From positions 1 through 39,837 of the forward strand of contig QEXY01000166.1 of the NCBI GenBank assembly GCA_003130875.1: a stretch of 39,837 nucleotides of DNA, read 5' to 3'. The notes below the pieces were generated by a model. The model did no database searches, had not been told where the DNA came from, and saw nothing but the letters and a program-made list of their open reading frames with translations. The DNA comes from Ardenticatenia bacterium. Its GTDB lineage: Bacteria > Chloroflexota > Anaerolineae > 4572-78 > NAK82. Both the position numbers and the translations under genes were made by a program. Below are positions 7,327 to 16,657 of this stretch, in pieces (position 1 is the first letter of the stretch; every line of letters starts with the position of its first letter).

Positions 7327-8370
7327 ATGGCAACCGAAGAGAGACGGAAAGTCAGCATCGTAGGCGGCAGTGGCTATGTGGGAGGTGAGCTGCTGCGCCT
7401 GCTCCTCTTTCATCCCCATGTCGAGGTGAAGCAAGTCACCTCGGCCAGCCAGGCGGGGCGCTACGTGCACACGGTTCATCCTAATTTGCGCGGCGTCACG
7501 ACGCTTCAGTTCACCCATCCCGACGTGTTGAGCGAGACCGACATCCTCTTTCTGGCACTGCCCCATGGACAGGCAGCGCGTTCCATCGAGCGTTACGCCG
7601 CGCTTGCCCGGTACCTCATTGATTGTTCGGCCGACTTCCGCCTGCGCGACCCGGCCGCCTATGTGCGCTGGTACGAGATGGAACATCCGGCCAAGGATTG
7701 GTTGGCGCGTTTCGTCTACGGCCTGCCGGAGCGCTATCGAGCGGCCCTCAACGGCGCGCACTATGCCAGCGGGGTGGGCTGCAACGCCACCGCCGCGATT
7801 CTAGGCCTGGCGCCGCTGGCAGATGCCGGCCTGCTGCGCGAAGCGGTCGTGGACATCAAGGTGGGCTCGTCGGAAGCGGGGGCGCAACCCTCGGCCAGTT
7901 CCCATCACCCGGAGCGCAGCGGGGTGATCCGTCCGTTCAAACCCACCGGCCACCGCCACCAGGCAGAGGTGATCCAGGCGCTGGGGAACGGGTTCCCGTT
8001 GCACTTCTCGGTGACATCGGTGGACGTGGTGCGCGGGGTGTTGGCGACGTGCCATTGCCTGCTCCACCGCGCTGTCAGCGAAAAGGAGGTATGGCAGCTC
8101 TACCGAGCGGCTTATCAGCACGAACCCTTTATCCGGCTGGTGCGCAGCAACATTGGCATCCACCGCTTCCCGGAGCCCAAGCTGTTGGCCGGATCAAACT
8201 TCTGCGACATCGGTTTCGAGGTCGACCCGGACACCGGCCGCGTGGTGGTGCTGGCTGCGTTGGACAATCTGATGAAAGGCGCCGCCGGCAGCGCGGTGCA
8301 AAGCATGAACGTGATGCTGGGCTGGGAAGAGACCGCCGGCCTGACCTTTCCTGGCCTGCATCCCATTTGA
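7327..8370 (+). CDS. lysY: LysY, LysW-gamma-aminoadipyl-6-phosphate reductase
   Basis: This ArgC-like NADPH-dependent reductase turns the LysW-bound aminoadipyl phosphate into the semialdehyde. The 347 residues start with a Rossmann nucleotide-binding motif (VSIVGGSGYVGGELLRLL) and carry the catalytic Cys152 in GVGCNATAA. The conserved SSEAGAQPS and HRHQAEVIQAL segments follow, and a C-terminal region ends in LDNLMKGAAGSAVQ. I chose the ATG at 7327 because GGAGAGG (7314-7320) lies 6 nt before it; a GTG at 7300 would add nine residues without a ribosome binding site. The 105 nt between lysX and this gene is the longest gap inside the lys operon and contains only a small GCGGC/GCCGC hairpin near 7257-7269. 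Confidence 0.95.
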   Translation: MATEERRKVSIVGGSGYVGGELLRLLLFHPHVEVKQVTSASQAGRYVHTVHPNLRGVTTLQFTHPDVLSETDILFLALPHGQAARSIERYAALARYLIDCSADFRLRDPAAYVRWYEMEHPAKDWLARFVYGLPERYRAALNGAHYASGVGCNATAAILGLAPLADAGLLREAVVDIKVGSSEAGAQPSASSHHPERSGVIRPFKPTGHRHQAEVIQALGNGFPLHFSVTSVDVVRGVLATCHCLLHRAVSEKEVWQLYRAAYQHEPFIRLVRSNIGIHRFPEPKLLAGSNFCDIGFEVDPDTGRVVVLAALDNLMKGAAGSAVQSMNVMLGWEETAGLTFPGLHPI

Positions 8371-8392
8371 TCCGGTGGGGAGAGCCTGTCCT

Positions 8393-9199
8393 ATGTTGGT
8401 GATCAAGATCGGTGGTGCGGAAGGGATCAACTATGATTTCATCGCGGAGGACATTGCACACCTCATCGCGCAAGGTGAGCGCATGGTCATCGTGCACGGC
8501 GGCTCGGCAGCCACCAACCAGGTCGCGCAAGCGTTGGGTCATCCGCCCCAATTCGTCACCTCGGTGAGCGGCTACACCAGCCGGCGCACCGACCGGCGCA
8601 CGTTGGAGATCTTCGAGATGGTCTATTGCGGCCAGATGAACAAGGGATGGGTGGAGCGATTGCACCAGCGCGGCGTCAACGCCATTGGCCTGAGCGGGTT
8701 GGACGGCAAGCTGTGGCAGGGGACGCGCAAGGATGCCATCACCATCCTGGATGAACGCGGGCGGCGGCGGGTGCTGCGCGATGACTACACCGGCCGGGTG
8801 GAACAGGTCAATACCGCATTGCTCCATATGCTGCTCGAGGCGGGCTACACCCCGGTGCTCACCCCCCCTGCGATCTCGTATCAGGGCGAAGCGATCAACG
8901 TGGACGGCGACCGCGCCGCTGCCGCCACCGCCGTCGCGTTGCAGGCGGAGACGCTCATCATGCTTTCCAACGTGCCCGGTCTTCTGGAACGTTTTCCTGA
9001 CGAGAGCTCCTTGATCCGCCAGATCGCTGCCAACCGACTGGACGATTTTATGGCCGCGGCGCAGGAGCGCATGAAGAAAAAGGTGCTCGGCGCCGGCGAA
9101 GCGATCGCCGGCGGGGTGCGGCGCGTCATCTTCGCCGACGGACGGGTCGAGCACCCCATCCAACGTGCCTTGGCAGGAGAAGGGACGGTGATCGCATGA
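8393..9199 (+). CDS. lysZ: LysZ, LysW-aminoadipate kinase
   Basis: This 268-residue ArgB-like amino acid kinase phosphorylates the side-chain carboxylate of LysW-bound AAA. It begins MLVIKIGGAEG with the kinase glycine-rich start and continues with MVIVHGGSAATNQVAQALG, the substrate-side stretch TSVSGYTSRRT and INVDGDRAAAATA. LSNVPGLLERFPDE and a C-terminal IAGGVRRVIFADGRVEHPI follow. The length matches LysZ rather than the longer bacterial ArgB. The ATG at 8393 follows GGGGAGAG by about 8 nt; a GTG at 8375 overlaps that ribosome binding site. Its stop overlaps the lysJ start (ATGA), implying translational coupling. Confidence 0.95.
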   Translation: MLVIKIGGAEGINYDFIAEDIAHLIAQGERMVIVHGGSAATNQVAQALGHPPQFVTSVSGYTSRRTDRRTLEIFEMVYCGQMNKGWVERLHQRGVNAIGLSGLDGKLWQGTRKDAITILDERGRRRVLRDDYTGRVEQVNTALLHMLLEAGYTPVLTPPAISYQGEAINVDGDRAAAATAVALQAETLIMLSNVPGLLERFPDESSLIRQIAANRLDDFMAAAQERMKKKVLGAGEAIAGGVRRVIFADGRVEHPIQRALAGEGTVIA

Positions 9200-10425
9200 G
9201 AGCCGGGGAACACCTGATGCTGATGGAAGAGATCATCGCGCTCGAGGAGCGGCACACTTCGGGGCTGAATGTCAAGCGCCCGATCGCATTGGTGCGCGGT
9301 CAGGGCGCTATGGTGTGGGATGCCGATGGCCGCGCGTATCTCGACTGCATGACCGGTCACGGTGTCGCCACGCTGGGGCACTGTCATCCCGAGGTGACCG
9401 CTGCCATCCAGACACAGGCAGCCACGCTGGTCGCCTGCAGCGAGGCGGTCTATAACGACCAGCGCGCTGCTCTGATGGAAGAGCTAACCCACCATACGCC
9501 GGGCGACCTCAAGCGCGTCTTCCTGTGCAATTCGGGCGCCGAGTCGATTGAGGCGGCGATCAAGTTCGCGCGTTTCTTCACCGGGCGCACCGAGGTGGTC
9601 GCTGCCATGCGCGGCTTTCACGGGCGCACGCTGGGCGCGCTCAGCGCCACGTGGAACGCCAAGTACCGCGACCCGTTTCTGCCGCTGGTGCCGGGCTTCC
9701 GCCACGTGCCCTTCAACAACCTGGCCGCTATGGAAGATGCCCTCACCGACCAGACCGCTGCGGTCATCATCGAGGTGATCCAGGGTGAGGGGGGAGTCCA
9801 TCCGGCCGACCCGGCTTATCTGGAAGGGTTGCGGGCGTTGTGTACGGAGCGTGGAGTGTTGCTCATCGTGGACGAGGTGCAAACCGGCATGGGGCGCACC
9901 GGCCGCTGGTTCGCCTGTGAGCACTTCGGGGTGCTGCCCGATATGCTCTGCCTGGGCAAGGCGCTGGGAGGCGGCGTGCCGATGGGCGCCGTGATCTGGC
10001 GCGAGGCGTTGGGCAAGTTGCCGGCCGGGATCCACGGCTCCACGTTTGGCGGCAACCCGCTTGCCTGTGCCGCCAGCCGCGCCGTGGTGCACGTGATGGA
10101 GCGGGACGACCTGCCGGGACGTGCCGCCCGCCTGGGCGCAAAGCTGTTGGCCGACCTGCGCGCCATTCGCAGCCCGCTGATCCGCGAGGTGCGCGGACGG
10201 GGGCTGATGGTCGGTGTGGAGTTGCGTCGGCGTGCGACACAGGTCTTGCGCGCTCTGATGGAACGCGGCGTGCTGGCCATGCCGGCCGGCAGCACGGTGG
10301 TGCGGCTGCTCCCACCGCTGGTCATCGCCGAGGAACAATTGGACCAGGTGGTCCAGGCCATGGCCCAGGCACTCGCCGATGTTATGGACACACGGGGCGA
10401 AGCCGCCCGTGAAGAAGAGGAGTGA
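9196..10425 (+). CDS. lysJ: LysJ, LysW-aminoadipate semialdehyde aminotransferase
   Basis: This PLP-dependent class III aminotransferase (ArgD-like, 409 residues) converts the LysW-bound semialdehyde to LysW-lysine using glutamate. Marks of the family are GHGVATLGHCHP, FLCNSGAESIEAAIKFAR, the PLP Asp in LLIVDEVQTGMGRTG, the Schiff-base Lys255 in CLGKALGGGVPMGA and STFGGNPLACAA. The start ATG overlaps the lysZ stop by 4 nt. In-frame ATGs seven and nine codons later are less likely because they would break the overlap. The C-terminus ends in a short acidic tail (EAAREEEE). Confidence 0.95.
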   Translation: MRAGEHLMLMEEIIALEERHTSGLNVKRPIALVRGQGAMVWDADGRAYLDCMTGHGVATLGHCHPEVTAAIQTQAATLVACSEAVYNDQRAALMEELTHHTPGDLKRVFLCNSGAESIEAAIKFARFFTGRTEVVAAMRGFHGRTLGALSATWNAKYRDPFLPLVPGFRHVPFNNLAAMEDALTDQTAAVIIEVIQGEGGVHPADPAYLEGLRALCTERGVLLIVDEVQTGMGRTGRWFACEHFGVLPDMLCLGKALGGGVPMGAVIWREALGKLPAGIHGSTFGGNPLACAASRAVVHVMERDDLPGRAARLGAKLLADLRAIRSPLIREVRGRGLMVGVELRRRATQVLRALMERGVLAMPAGSTVVRLLPPLVIAEEQLDQVVQAMAQALADVMDTRGEAAREEEE

Positions 10426-11570
10426 TGGTCGCCCATCCGGGTGGTGATATGGACGCGGCGGCTGCGATCGACCTGCTGGAAACCCTGGTGCGCATCCCCA
10501 GCCCATCGGGCACGGAGGGCGAAGCGGCCCGTTGGTTGGTGGGCTGGATGCAACAACGCGGATTCGAAGCGTATGTCGACGCAGCCGGCAACGCGCTGGG
10601 CGTGCGGGGCCGGGGCGCGAACCGCATCCTGCTCTTGGGGCACATCGACACCTTCCCCGGCACGTTGCCGGTACGACGCGAGGGCGATTGGCTCACCGGG
10701 CGCGGCAGCGTGGACGCCAAGGGTGCGCTGTGTGCCTTTGCCGTTGCCGCAGCCACGCTGCCGGTAGAGCCGGACTGGCAGATCATCGTCGCCGGCGCAG
10801 TGGAGGAGGAGGTGGCATCCAGCCGCGGCGCGCGCCACCTGTTGCGCACACTGGCACCGCCGTGTTGCTGTGTCATCGGCGAGCCAGGTGGCTGGGAACG
10901 GATCACACTGGGATACAAGGGCCGTCTCATCGTCGAGCTCCATTGGCGTGCTCCGTTTGCCCATTCAGCTGGCCCACAGCAGTTGCCGGCCGAGAGGGCA
11001 ATCGCTCTGTGGAATGCCCTCGTGGCCCATTGCCAGACATTCAACGCAGGACGCGCTAGCGCCTTCGAGCGCCTGGAACCCGCCCTGCGCCACATCGCCA
11101 CGCGCGACGAGGGGGCTTATTGCAACGTTGAGATGACCGTCAGCTTCCGCGTGCCTCCCGAGCTGAGTCCGTCCACGCTCGCCGAACAGGTGCAGCGCTG
11201 GATCTCCGAGGACGGGTTTTCGCTTGTGCGAGCGGGAGATACTGACGATGACGCGAACCGCGATGAGCGGATGCAGCTGGTATTCTTCGGAGCAGAGGAG
11301 GCGTTTCGCGCCCCCAAGAACAATCCACTGGTGCGCAGCTTGCTGCGTGCCATCCGGCAAACCGGCGGCACACCACGCTTTGTGTACAAGACGGGCACCT
11401 CGGACATGAACGTCGTAGGGCCGCCATGGGGTGTACCGATCGTCGCTTATGGGCCAGGTGACTCGACGCTGGATCACACGCCTGGAGAGCGGATTCATCT
11501 GGGTGAGTACTTGCGTGCCATCGAAGTGCTTCGGGAAGCATTGGCAGCATTACAGCGGGGTGCCATATGA
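10425..11570 (+). CDS. lysK: LysK, LysW-lysine hydrolase
   Basis: This M20-family metallopeptidase (ArgE/DapE-like) cleaves the bond to LysW and releases free lysine, regenerating the carrier. It shows LVRIPSPSGTEG, the metal-binding LLLGHIDTFPG with the following catalytic region, GRGSVDAKGALCAF, the Glu pair in VAGAVEEEVASSRGAR and VIGEPGGW. Near the C-terminus are YKTGTSDMNVVG and the last metal-site region GPGDSTLDHTPGERI. The start is uncertain. ATG 10425 overlaps the lysJ stop by one base (TGATG), GTG 10422 overlaps by four, and ATG 10449 has a ribosome-binding-like GGTGGTGAT just before it and fits the N-terminus of homologues. The 3' end overlaps the homocitrate synthase start by 4 nt. 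Confidence 0.94.
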   Translation: MVAHPGGDMDAAAAIDLLETLVRIPSPSGTEGEAARWLVGWMQQRGFEAYVDAAGNALGVRGRGANRILLLGHIDTFPGTLPVRREGDWLTGRGSVDAKGALCAFAVAAATLPVEPDWQIIVAGAVEEEVASSRGARHLLRTLAPPCCCVIGEPGGWERITLGYKGRLIVELHWRAPFAHSAGPQQLPAERAIALWNALVAHCQTFNAGRASAFERLEPALRHIATRDEGAYCNVEMTVSFRVPPELSPSTLAEQVQRWISEDGFSLVRAGDTDDDANRDERMQLVFFGAEEAFRAPKNNPLVRSLLRAIRQTGGTPRFVYKTGTSDMNVVGPPWGVPIVAYGPGDSTLDHTPGERIHLGEYLRAIEVLREALAALQRGAI

Positions 11571-12889
11571 CGCCGAACAGCCCTTTCCAGTTCAGTCGCT
11601 ATCAAGCTCGACCCCTGGAGATCATCGACACCACCCTGCGGGAGGGGTCGCAGAGCTCGTTGTTGCACGACCATTATAAGTACTTCTTCAATCAACAGGA
11701 TAAGGTCGAGATCGTCCGTGCCTTGATCATCTACGGTGTCAAGTTCATTGAGTTGTTCGCCCCCATCGTCAGCGCCCAAGAGCGCGAGGATGTGGAAGCA
11801 ATCAAAGCGGTGCGCGATGAGCTGATCACCCAAAAGGGATATACCTTCCTCCTAGCGCACGTGCGCTGTCATCCGGCGGATGTCGAGTCAGCCATCGAGG
11901 CCGGCTTCGACGGGTTGAACTTTTACATCGGCACGTCACGTTTTGCCCGCGACGCCAGCCACGGCAAGGACCTGGATGAGATCGTGCGCGGTGCGCGCTC
12001 GTTGATCGAACAGGTGCGACGCGACTATCCGCACTTGATCTTGCGTTTCAGCGGCGAGGATGCCTTCCGCACCCGCCCGGAACACCTTTTCCGCGTCTAT
12101 GACGAGATTGTCCCGTTGGTGCACCGCCTGGGCGCCCCGGATACGGTGGGGGTGGCAACTCCAGCGGCCGTGGCGCGTCAGGTGGCCATGTTGCGCCAGC
12201 GTTATCCCGGTGTCGATCTGGAGGGGCACTTCCACGACGACCGCGGCTTTGCGCTGATCAATGCGTTGGAGGCAGTGCGCGCCGGGATGCGTTACATCAA
12301 TACCACTATCCTCGGCATTGGGGAGCGCTCCGGCATCACCTCGATGACCGCCTTGCTGTTCAACCTCTTTGTCGATCGCGAATACGACAAGCTGGAAGGC
12401 TACAACCTGCGTGGCTCCTATCCCATCAACGTCCTGCTGGCGTCCAAGCTCAACAAGCTGGTGCAATCGAAGGAGCCGGTGAGCTTGACCAACCGCACGC
12501 ACACCAGTGGGGTACACCAAAAGGCGGTGCTCAACGACCACGACACCTATGAAGCGCATCCGCTGGATCAGTTCGGCGTCACCGAGTCCGAGATTCTGTT
12601 GGGGCCGCTGAGCGGATGGAATGTCATTTATTACTTCCTCAAGGAGATCAAATACTTCCGCATCGACGAGGAGACCGCCAAGGAAATCACACGGGTTTTC
12701 AAGCAAAGGGTCTATAATATCAGACCAGACGAATCGCCCGGCCAGATCTTGATCGACATCGCCGAAAAGGAGTTCAAGCTGAGCAAGCTGGAGATACCGG
12801 AGCCCTACCGCGACGCGGTCACGCAACGCCTGGACGCGACCCGTCCGGAGGAACGAGGCGAGGCACTCAATGGGACACACATTCGCTGA
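11567..12889 (+). CDS. Homocitrate synthase (divergent, DRE-TIM metallolyase family)
   Basis: It should condense acetyl-CoA with 2-oxoglutarate to homocitrate, the entry step of the AAA route. The 440 residues start the TIM barrel with [15 protein letters not shown] (DRE-TIM signature) and include [19 protein letters not shown]-like [10 protein letters not shown] and the metal-binding [26 protein letters not shown] is close to the homocitrate synthase version of this region, and [12 protein letters not shown] follows. Two deviations stand out: Ser replaces the usual Glu in REGEQ, and HFHDD replaces HGHND. It is about 60 residues longer than the Thermus enzyme as I recall it. The operon context favours homocitrate synthase over isopropylmalate or citramalate synthase. 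Start and stop overlap lysK (4 nt) and the next gene (20 nt). Confidence 0.85.
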   Translation: MTPNSPFQFSRYQARPLEIIDTTLREGSQSSLLHDHYKYFFNQQDKVEIVRALIIYGVKFIELFAPIVSAQEREDVEAIKAVRDELITQKGYTFLLAHVRCHPADVESAIEAGFDGLNFYIGTSRFARDASHGKDLDEIVRGARSLIEQVRRDYPHLILRFSGEDAFRTRPEHLFRVYDEIVPLVHRLGAPDTVGVATPAAVARQVAMLRQRYPGVDLEGHFHDDRGFALINALEAVRAGMRYINTTILGIGERSGITSMTALLFNLFVDREYDKLEGYNLRGSYPINVLLASKLNKLVQSKEPVSLTNRTHTSGVHQKAVLNDHDTYEAHPLDQFGVTESEILLGPLSGWNVIYYFLKEIKYFRIDEETAKEITRVFKQRVYNIRPDESPGQILIDIAEKEFKLSKLEIPEPYRDAVTQRLDATRPEERGEALNGTHIR

Positions 12890-14153
12890 GAAGCTGCTTG
12901 CGCGCAACGTCGGACTGGCACATGTCCAGCCCGGTCAGGTGATCGACGCCACCCCGGATCTAGTGCTGAGTCACGACAACACAGCCGCGATCATCCGTAC
13001 CTGGCGTCAGCTCGAGCTGTCCCGGGTCAAGCATCCCGAACGGCTCGCCATCGTGCTCGACCATGCCGCTCCGGCGCCCACCACCCAGCATGCCCAGAAC
13101 CATGCCGAAATTCGCCAGTTTGTTGCCGAGCAAGGCATCCCCCACTTCTTCGATATCGGGCGTGGCATCTGCCACCAGGTGTTGTGTGAGGAAGGATTGA
13201 TCCGCCCTGGCATGCTGGTGCTCGGCGCCGACAGCCACAGCACCCACTATGGCGCGTTGGGCGCGTTCGGCGCCGGCATCGGCCGCAGTGAGGTTGCGGC
13301 GCTGTGGGCGACCGGAACGTTGTGGCTGCGCGTGCCCGAAAGCATCAAAATCACCGTCACCGGTCGGCTGGGCGAATGGGTCTCGGCGAAGGATATTGGC
13401 CTGTACATCATCGGTCAGCTGGGCGCCGACGCGGGTAACTATGCCTCAGTCGAGCTGCACGGCGAGACCATCGCCCAACTCTCGATGGAAAGCCGCTTCG
13501 TGTTGCCCAACCTGATGGCCGAGATGGGGGTCAAAAATGCCTGGCTGGCGCCTGACCGGGTGACACTGGAATGGGTCGTTGCCCAGAACCAGAATGCTGA
13601 TCCCGAATTCGCGGCACATTTCTTCGCCCATGCCGTCTATCCAGATCCGGATGCGCCCTATGCTGCCGAGTTCACTTTCGATGTGACCGCTCTCGAACCC
13701 CAGATCGCCTGTCCGCATGCAGTCGACAATGTGGTGCCCATTTCGCAAGTTGCCGGGACGCGGGTGCATCAAGCTTTCATCGGCACCTGCACCAATGCCC
13801 GGCTGGAGGACCTGGCCGTTGCGGCGCGGATCCTGCGGGGTCGCCGGGTACATGCGGACACGCGCCTGTTGGTGATCCCGGCCTCGGCGCGGGTGCTGCG
13901 GGCCGCGCTACACGAGGGTTACCTGGATACATTGTTGGCCGCCGGTGCCATCATCGGACCGCCCGGTTGCGGCCCGTGCATGGGCAACCATCTGGGCGTT
14001 CCGGCGCCGGGCGAGGTGACCATCAGCACGGCCAATCGCAATTTCCGCGGCCGTATGGGCACCCGCGAAGCGGACATCTATCTGGCAAGCCCGGCGGTGG
14101 TGGCCGCCAGCGCCGTCACCGGCCGTATCACCCATCCCGCTGAATTGGAGTGA
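12870..14153 (+). CDS. lysT: Homoaconitase large subunit (LeuC/aconitase family)
   Basis: Together with the small subunit it isomerises homocitrate to homoisocitrate, carrying a [4Fe-4S] cluster. The 427 residues match the short LeuC-type subunit: [41 protein letters not shown] and [14 protein letters not shown]. The cluster ligands are Cys307, Cys367 and Cys370, the last two in [20 protein letters not shown] and [15 protein letters not shown] follow. The start overlaps the homocitrate synthase gene by 20 nt, and the stop overlaps or adjoins the small subunit. Isopropylmalate isomerase is the sequence-level alternative; the lysine context decides the call. Confidence 0.93.
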   Translation: MGHTFAEKLLARNVGLAHVQPGQVIDATPDLVLSHDNTAAIIRTWRQLELSRVKHPERLAIVLDHAAPAPTTQHAQNHAEIRQFVAEQGIPHFFDIGRGICHQVLCEEGLIRPGMLVLGADSHSTHYGALGAFGAGIGRSEVAALWATGTLWLRVPESIKITVTGRLGEWVSAKDIGLYIIGQLGADAGNYASVELHGETIAQLSMESRFVLPNLMAEMGVKNAWLAPDRVTLEWVVAQNQNADPEFAAHFFAHAVYPDPDAPYAAEFTFDVTALEPQIACPHAVDNVVPISQVAGTRVHQAFIGTCTNARLEDLAVAARILRGRRVHADTRLLVIPASARVLRAALHEGYLDTLLAAGAIIGPPGCGPCMGNHLGVPAPGEVTISTANRNFRGRMGTREADIYLASPAVVAASAVTGRITHPAELE

Positions 14154-14161
14154 CATACCCT

Positions 14162-14662
14162 ATGCGCGTTTCGGGCAAGGTGTGGAAGTACGGCGACAAC
14201 GTCAATACGGACGTCATCTTTCCGGGGAAGTACACCTACACGCTCACCGAACCGGCTGAGATGGCCGCGCATGCCCTCGAAGACCTGGATTCCACCTTTG
14301 CCACCGCCGTGCAGCCCGGAGATATCATCGTTGCCGGGCGCAATTGGGGCTGTGGCAGCTCGCGGGAACAGGCGGTCATCTGTCTGAAAGCGGCTGGTGT
14401 GGGTGCCATCATTGCGGTCTCCTTTGCGCGCATCTTCTGTCGCAATGCGATCAACAACGGACTGCCCGCCATCGTCTGTCCTGCTGCCGTGGCTGCCCTG
14501 GAACATGGCGAGTGGGCCGAGGTGGACCTTGCGACGGCTGCGATTCGCAGTGCAACGCGTGTGTTCCCCTTTCCTCCTTTCCCTCCCTCGGTGCAGCGCA
14601 TCCTGGCCGAGGGAGGGCTCATTCCTTACCTGAAGCAGCTGCTCGCAGCGGAGCGCTCATGA
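14162..14662 (+). CDS. lysU: Homoaconitase small subunit (LeuD/swivelling domain family)
   Basis: This is the 166-residue swivel-domain partner of the preceding large subunit. Motifs are [20 protein letters not shown] at the start, [20 protein letters not shown] around the substrate-binding Ser/Arg, [16 protein letters not shown] and a short C-terminal tail. The loop after GKY (TYTLTE) is where isopropylmalate and homocitrate enzymes differ, but I cannot assign specificity from it alone. I prefer the ATG at 14162, about 11 nt after TTGGAG. A GTG at 14150 would overlap the upstream stop by 4 nt and add four residues. It overlaps the homoisocitrate dehydrogenase gene (ATGA). Confidence 0.92.
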   Translation: MRVSGKVWKYGDNVNTDVIFPGKYTYTLTEPAEMAAHALEDLDSTFATAVQPGDIIVAGRNWGCGSSREQAVICLKAAGVGAIIAVSFARIFCRNAINNGLPAIVCPAAVAALEHGEWAEVDLATAAIRSATRVFPFPPFPPSVQRILAEGGLIPYLKQLLAAERS

Positions 14663-15681
14663 CGACACAGGAAATGCATCTATGTGTCATCCCCGGCGAT
14701 GGCATTGGCCAGGAGGTAATCCCGGCCGCCGTTGCCGTTTTGCAGGCGGTGATGCCTCAGGTGCAGCTGACCTTCGCCGAGGCGGGCTGGGAGACCTTCC
14801 AGCGCACTGGCAATGCCTTGCCGGAAGCGACTTTGGCGGCAGCCCGCCGGGCCGGTGTGGTACTCTTCGGAGCGGTCGCCTCGCCTTCCCATCCGGTGCC
14901 GGGCTACCGCAGCCCGATTGTGGCGCTGCGACGGGAAATGGATGTCTTCGCCAATCTGCGGCCATCACGCCGCTGGCCGCTGCACGACGTGCGCCAGGAC
15001 ATCGACCTCCTGATCGTGCGCGAGAACACAGAGTGTCTGTACGTGGGTCGCGAACGCCTCGAGGGCGATATGGCCATCGCTGAGCGCATCATCAGCCGAC
15101 GCGGCTCCGAACGGGTGGCGCGCGTGGCATTTGCGCTGGCGGCACAGCGCAAGCGTCATCTCACCATCGTGCACAAAGCGAACATCTTGCGCGTCAGCGA
15201 TGGGCTGTGGCGCGAGACCTGTCTGGCAGTGGCACACGAATTCCCCCATGTGCAGACGGACGAGGGTCTGGTCGACTCGGTTGCCTATCATCTGGTGCGC
15301 CAGCCCGGGCGCTATGACGTGCTGTTGACCCCCAACCTGTACGGCGACATCCTGTCTGACCTCGCTGCTGCGCTGGCGGGTGGCTTGGGCATGGCGCCCT
15401 CGCTCAGCCTGGGCGAGGGCTGTGCCATTGCCGAGCCGGTGCACGGCGCTGCTCCGGACATCGCCGGCCAGGGGATCGCCAATCCGCTGGGGGCTATTTT
15501 GAGTGTGGCGCTCTTGCTGCGCCATGTGTGGCAGCGAGGTGACCTGGCTGACACGATCGAGCGCGCCGTCGAACACGTGTTGGCGCGCGGATGGTTCACC
15601 CCGGATATCGCTTCGCCTGCGCAGAAGACGGTTGGCACGCGCGAGATGGAGCAGGCGGTCATCGCCGCTCTGGGGGCTTAG
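14659..15681 (+). CDS. hicd: Homoisocitrate dehydrogenase
   Basis: This NAD-dependent beta-decarboxylating dehydrogenase (340 residues) converts homoisocitrate to 2-oxoadipate. It begins [17 protein letters not shown] and has [22 protein letters not shown] is typical of isocitrate/homoisocitrate enzymes rather than the REL/TGG version of isopropylmalate dehydrogenase. The catalytic Lys region [14 protein letters not shown], the metal-binding [18 protein letters not shown] and the nucleotide-binding [18 protein letters not shown] follow. A longer upstream reading frame is an artefact: the ATG at 14659 overlaps the small-subunit stop. Next after 9 nt is the EamA permease. LysN, which would aminate 2-oxoadipate, is not in this window. 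Confidence 0.93.
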   Translation: MTTQEMHLCVIPGDGIGQEVIPAAVAVLQAVMPQVQLTFAEAGWETFQRTGNALPEATLAAARRAGVVLFGAVASPSHPVPGYRSPIVALRREMDVFANLRPSRRWPLHDVRQDIDLLIVRENTECLYVGRERLEGDMAIAERIISRRGSERVARVAFALAAQRKRHLTIVHKANILRVSDGLWRETCLAVAHEFPHVQTDEGLVDSVAYHLVRQPGRYDVLLTPNLYGDILSDLAAALAGGLGMAPSLSLGEGCAIAEPVHGAAPDIAGQGIANPLGAILSVALLLRHVWQRGDLADTIERAVEHVLARGWFTPDIASPAQKTVGTREMEQAVIAALGA

Positions 15682-15690
15682 GCGGCATCC

Positions 15691-16545
15691 ATGCAACCCG
15701 GCAAGCGCCGAGGCCTGTGGTTGGCGGCCATCGCTGTGTTCTTCTTCTCCACCAGCCCGGTCTTGATGATCTGGGCAGACCCTCTCTCGCCTTATGAGAA
15801 AACTTTCTGGCGCATGGTGGTGGGTGCGCTCTCTGTGTTGGCCATCGCGTTCGTGCAGGGCAATCTGCCACGCTACAACCATGCTGATCCGGTCAAGTTT
15901 CTCGGCTTCGGTTTGGTCACCGCGGTGCACTTCTTGGGGTACATTGCGGCGCTGAACTTCACCTCGATCGCCCACGCGCTGACCATCACGTACACCTCGC
16001 CAATATTTGTCACCCTGTTTTCGGCCATCTATCTGAAAGAACCCATGGCGCCGCGCAAGTATCTGGGCATCCTGGTGGTGCTAGCCGGCATTGCGGTGCT
16101 GGTCGGCTTCCAGCCGGCGCTGGACACCCCGATGCTGATCGGGGATGGACTGGCGCTCATCTCGGCAGTCACCTTTGGCATCTACTCGGTTATGGGACGT
16201 TCACAGCGCGCCACATATCCTTTGTTGGCGTACGCATTTGCCACCTATGGCATGGCCGGCATCTGGATGTTGCCAGCGGCATTGCTCACCTGGACGCCCG
16301 CTGGCTACGGCCTACGCCAGATGCTCGCCCTCATCCTGTCCGGTGCATTGCCGCTGGGGCTCGGTCACACGCTGTACAATGCCGCCATCCGCCACACCCA
16401 TGCGACCTACGTCAATCTCATCGCTACCCAAGAGGTGACCGGCGGTGTGCTTTTGGGTATGCTCATACTGGGTCAAACACCCAGCCTCAACGCGCTCATC
16501 GGCGCGATGATCACGCTGGTTGGCATCGCCATCGTACTGGTGTGA
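15691..16545 (+). CDS. EamA/DMT-superfamily permease at the end of the lysine operon
   Basis: This 284-residue integral membrane protein has ten predicted helices in two EamA repeats, with the typical SPxxxxW...PFxxTFxRM-like start (TSPVLMIWADPLSPYEKTFW) and repeat ends such as TSPIFVTLFSAIYLKEP and ATQEVTGGVLLGMLILGQ. DMT permeases export amino acids and other metabolites. Its place 9 nt after homoisocitrate dehydrogenase suggests co-expression with lysine synthesis and hence perhaps lysine or pathway-intermediate export, which is inference. No terminator is clear in the 110 nt downstream. Confidence 0.85.
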   Translation: MQPGKRRGLWLAAIAVFFFSTSPVLMIWADPLSPYEKTFWRMVVGALSVLAIAFVQGNLPRYNHADPVKFLGFGLVTAVHFLGYIAALNFTSIAHALTITYTSPIFVTLFSAIYLKEPMAPRKYLGILVVLAGIAVLVGFQPALDTPMLIGDGLALISAVTFGIYSVMGRSQRATYPLLAYAFATYGMAGIWMLPAALLTWTPAGYGLRQMLALILSGALPLGLGHTLYNAAIRHTHATYVNLIATQEVTGGVLLGMLILGQTPSLNALIGAMITLVGIAIVLV

Positions 16546-16657
16546 TGCGGCTTCGTTTGCATTTCTGCTAAGCATGTGATAGTTTTGTAACTCGATGTGA
16601 CGTCTGGCCCGCTGCGCACGACAGTCTGCCGACGAGGGCTCTCGAGGTGTCCGGTTT

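Noticed and set aside
14344-14658. N-terminal extension of homoisocitrate dehydrogenase
   Set aside because: This stretch overlaps the homoaconitase small subunit in another frame and has Cys/Gly/Arg-rich content unlike any dehydrogenase; ATG 14659 is the true start.
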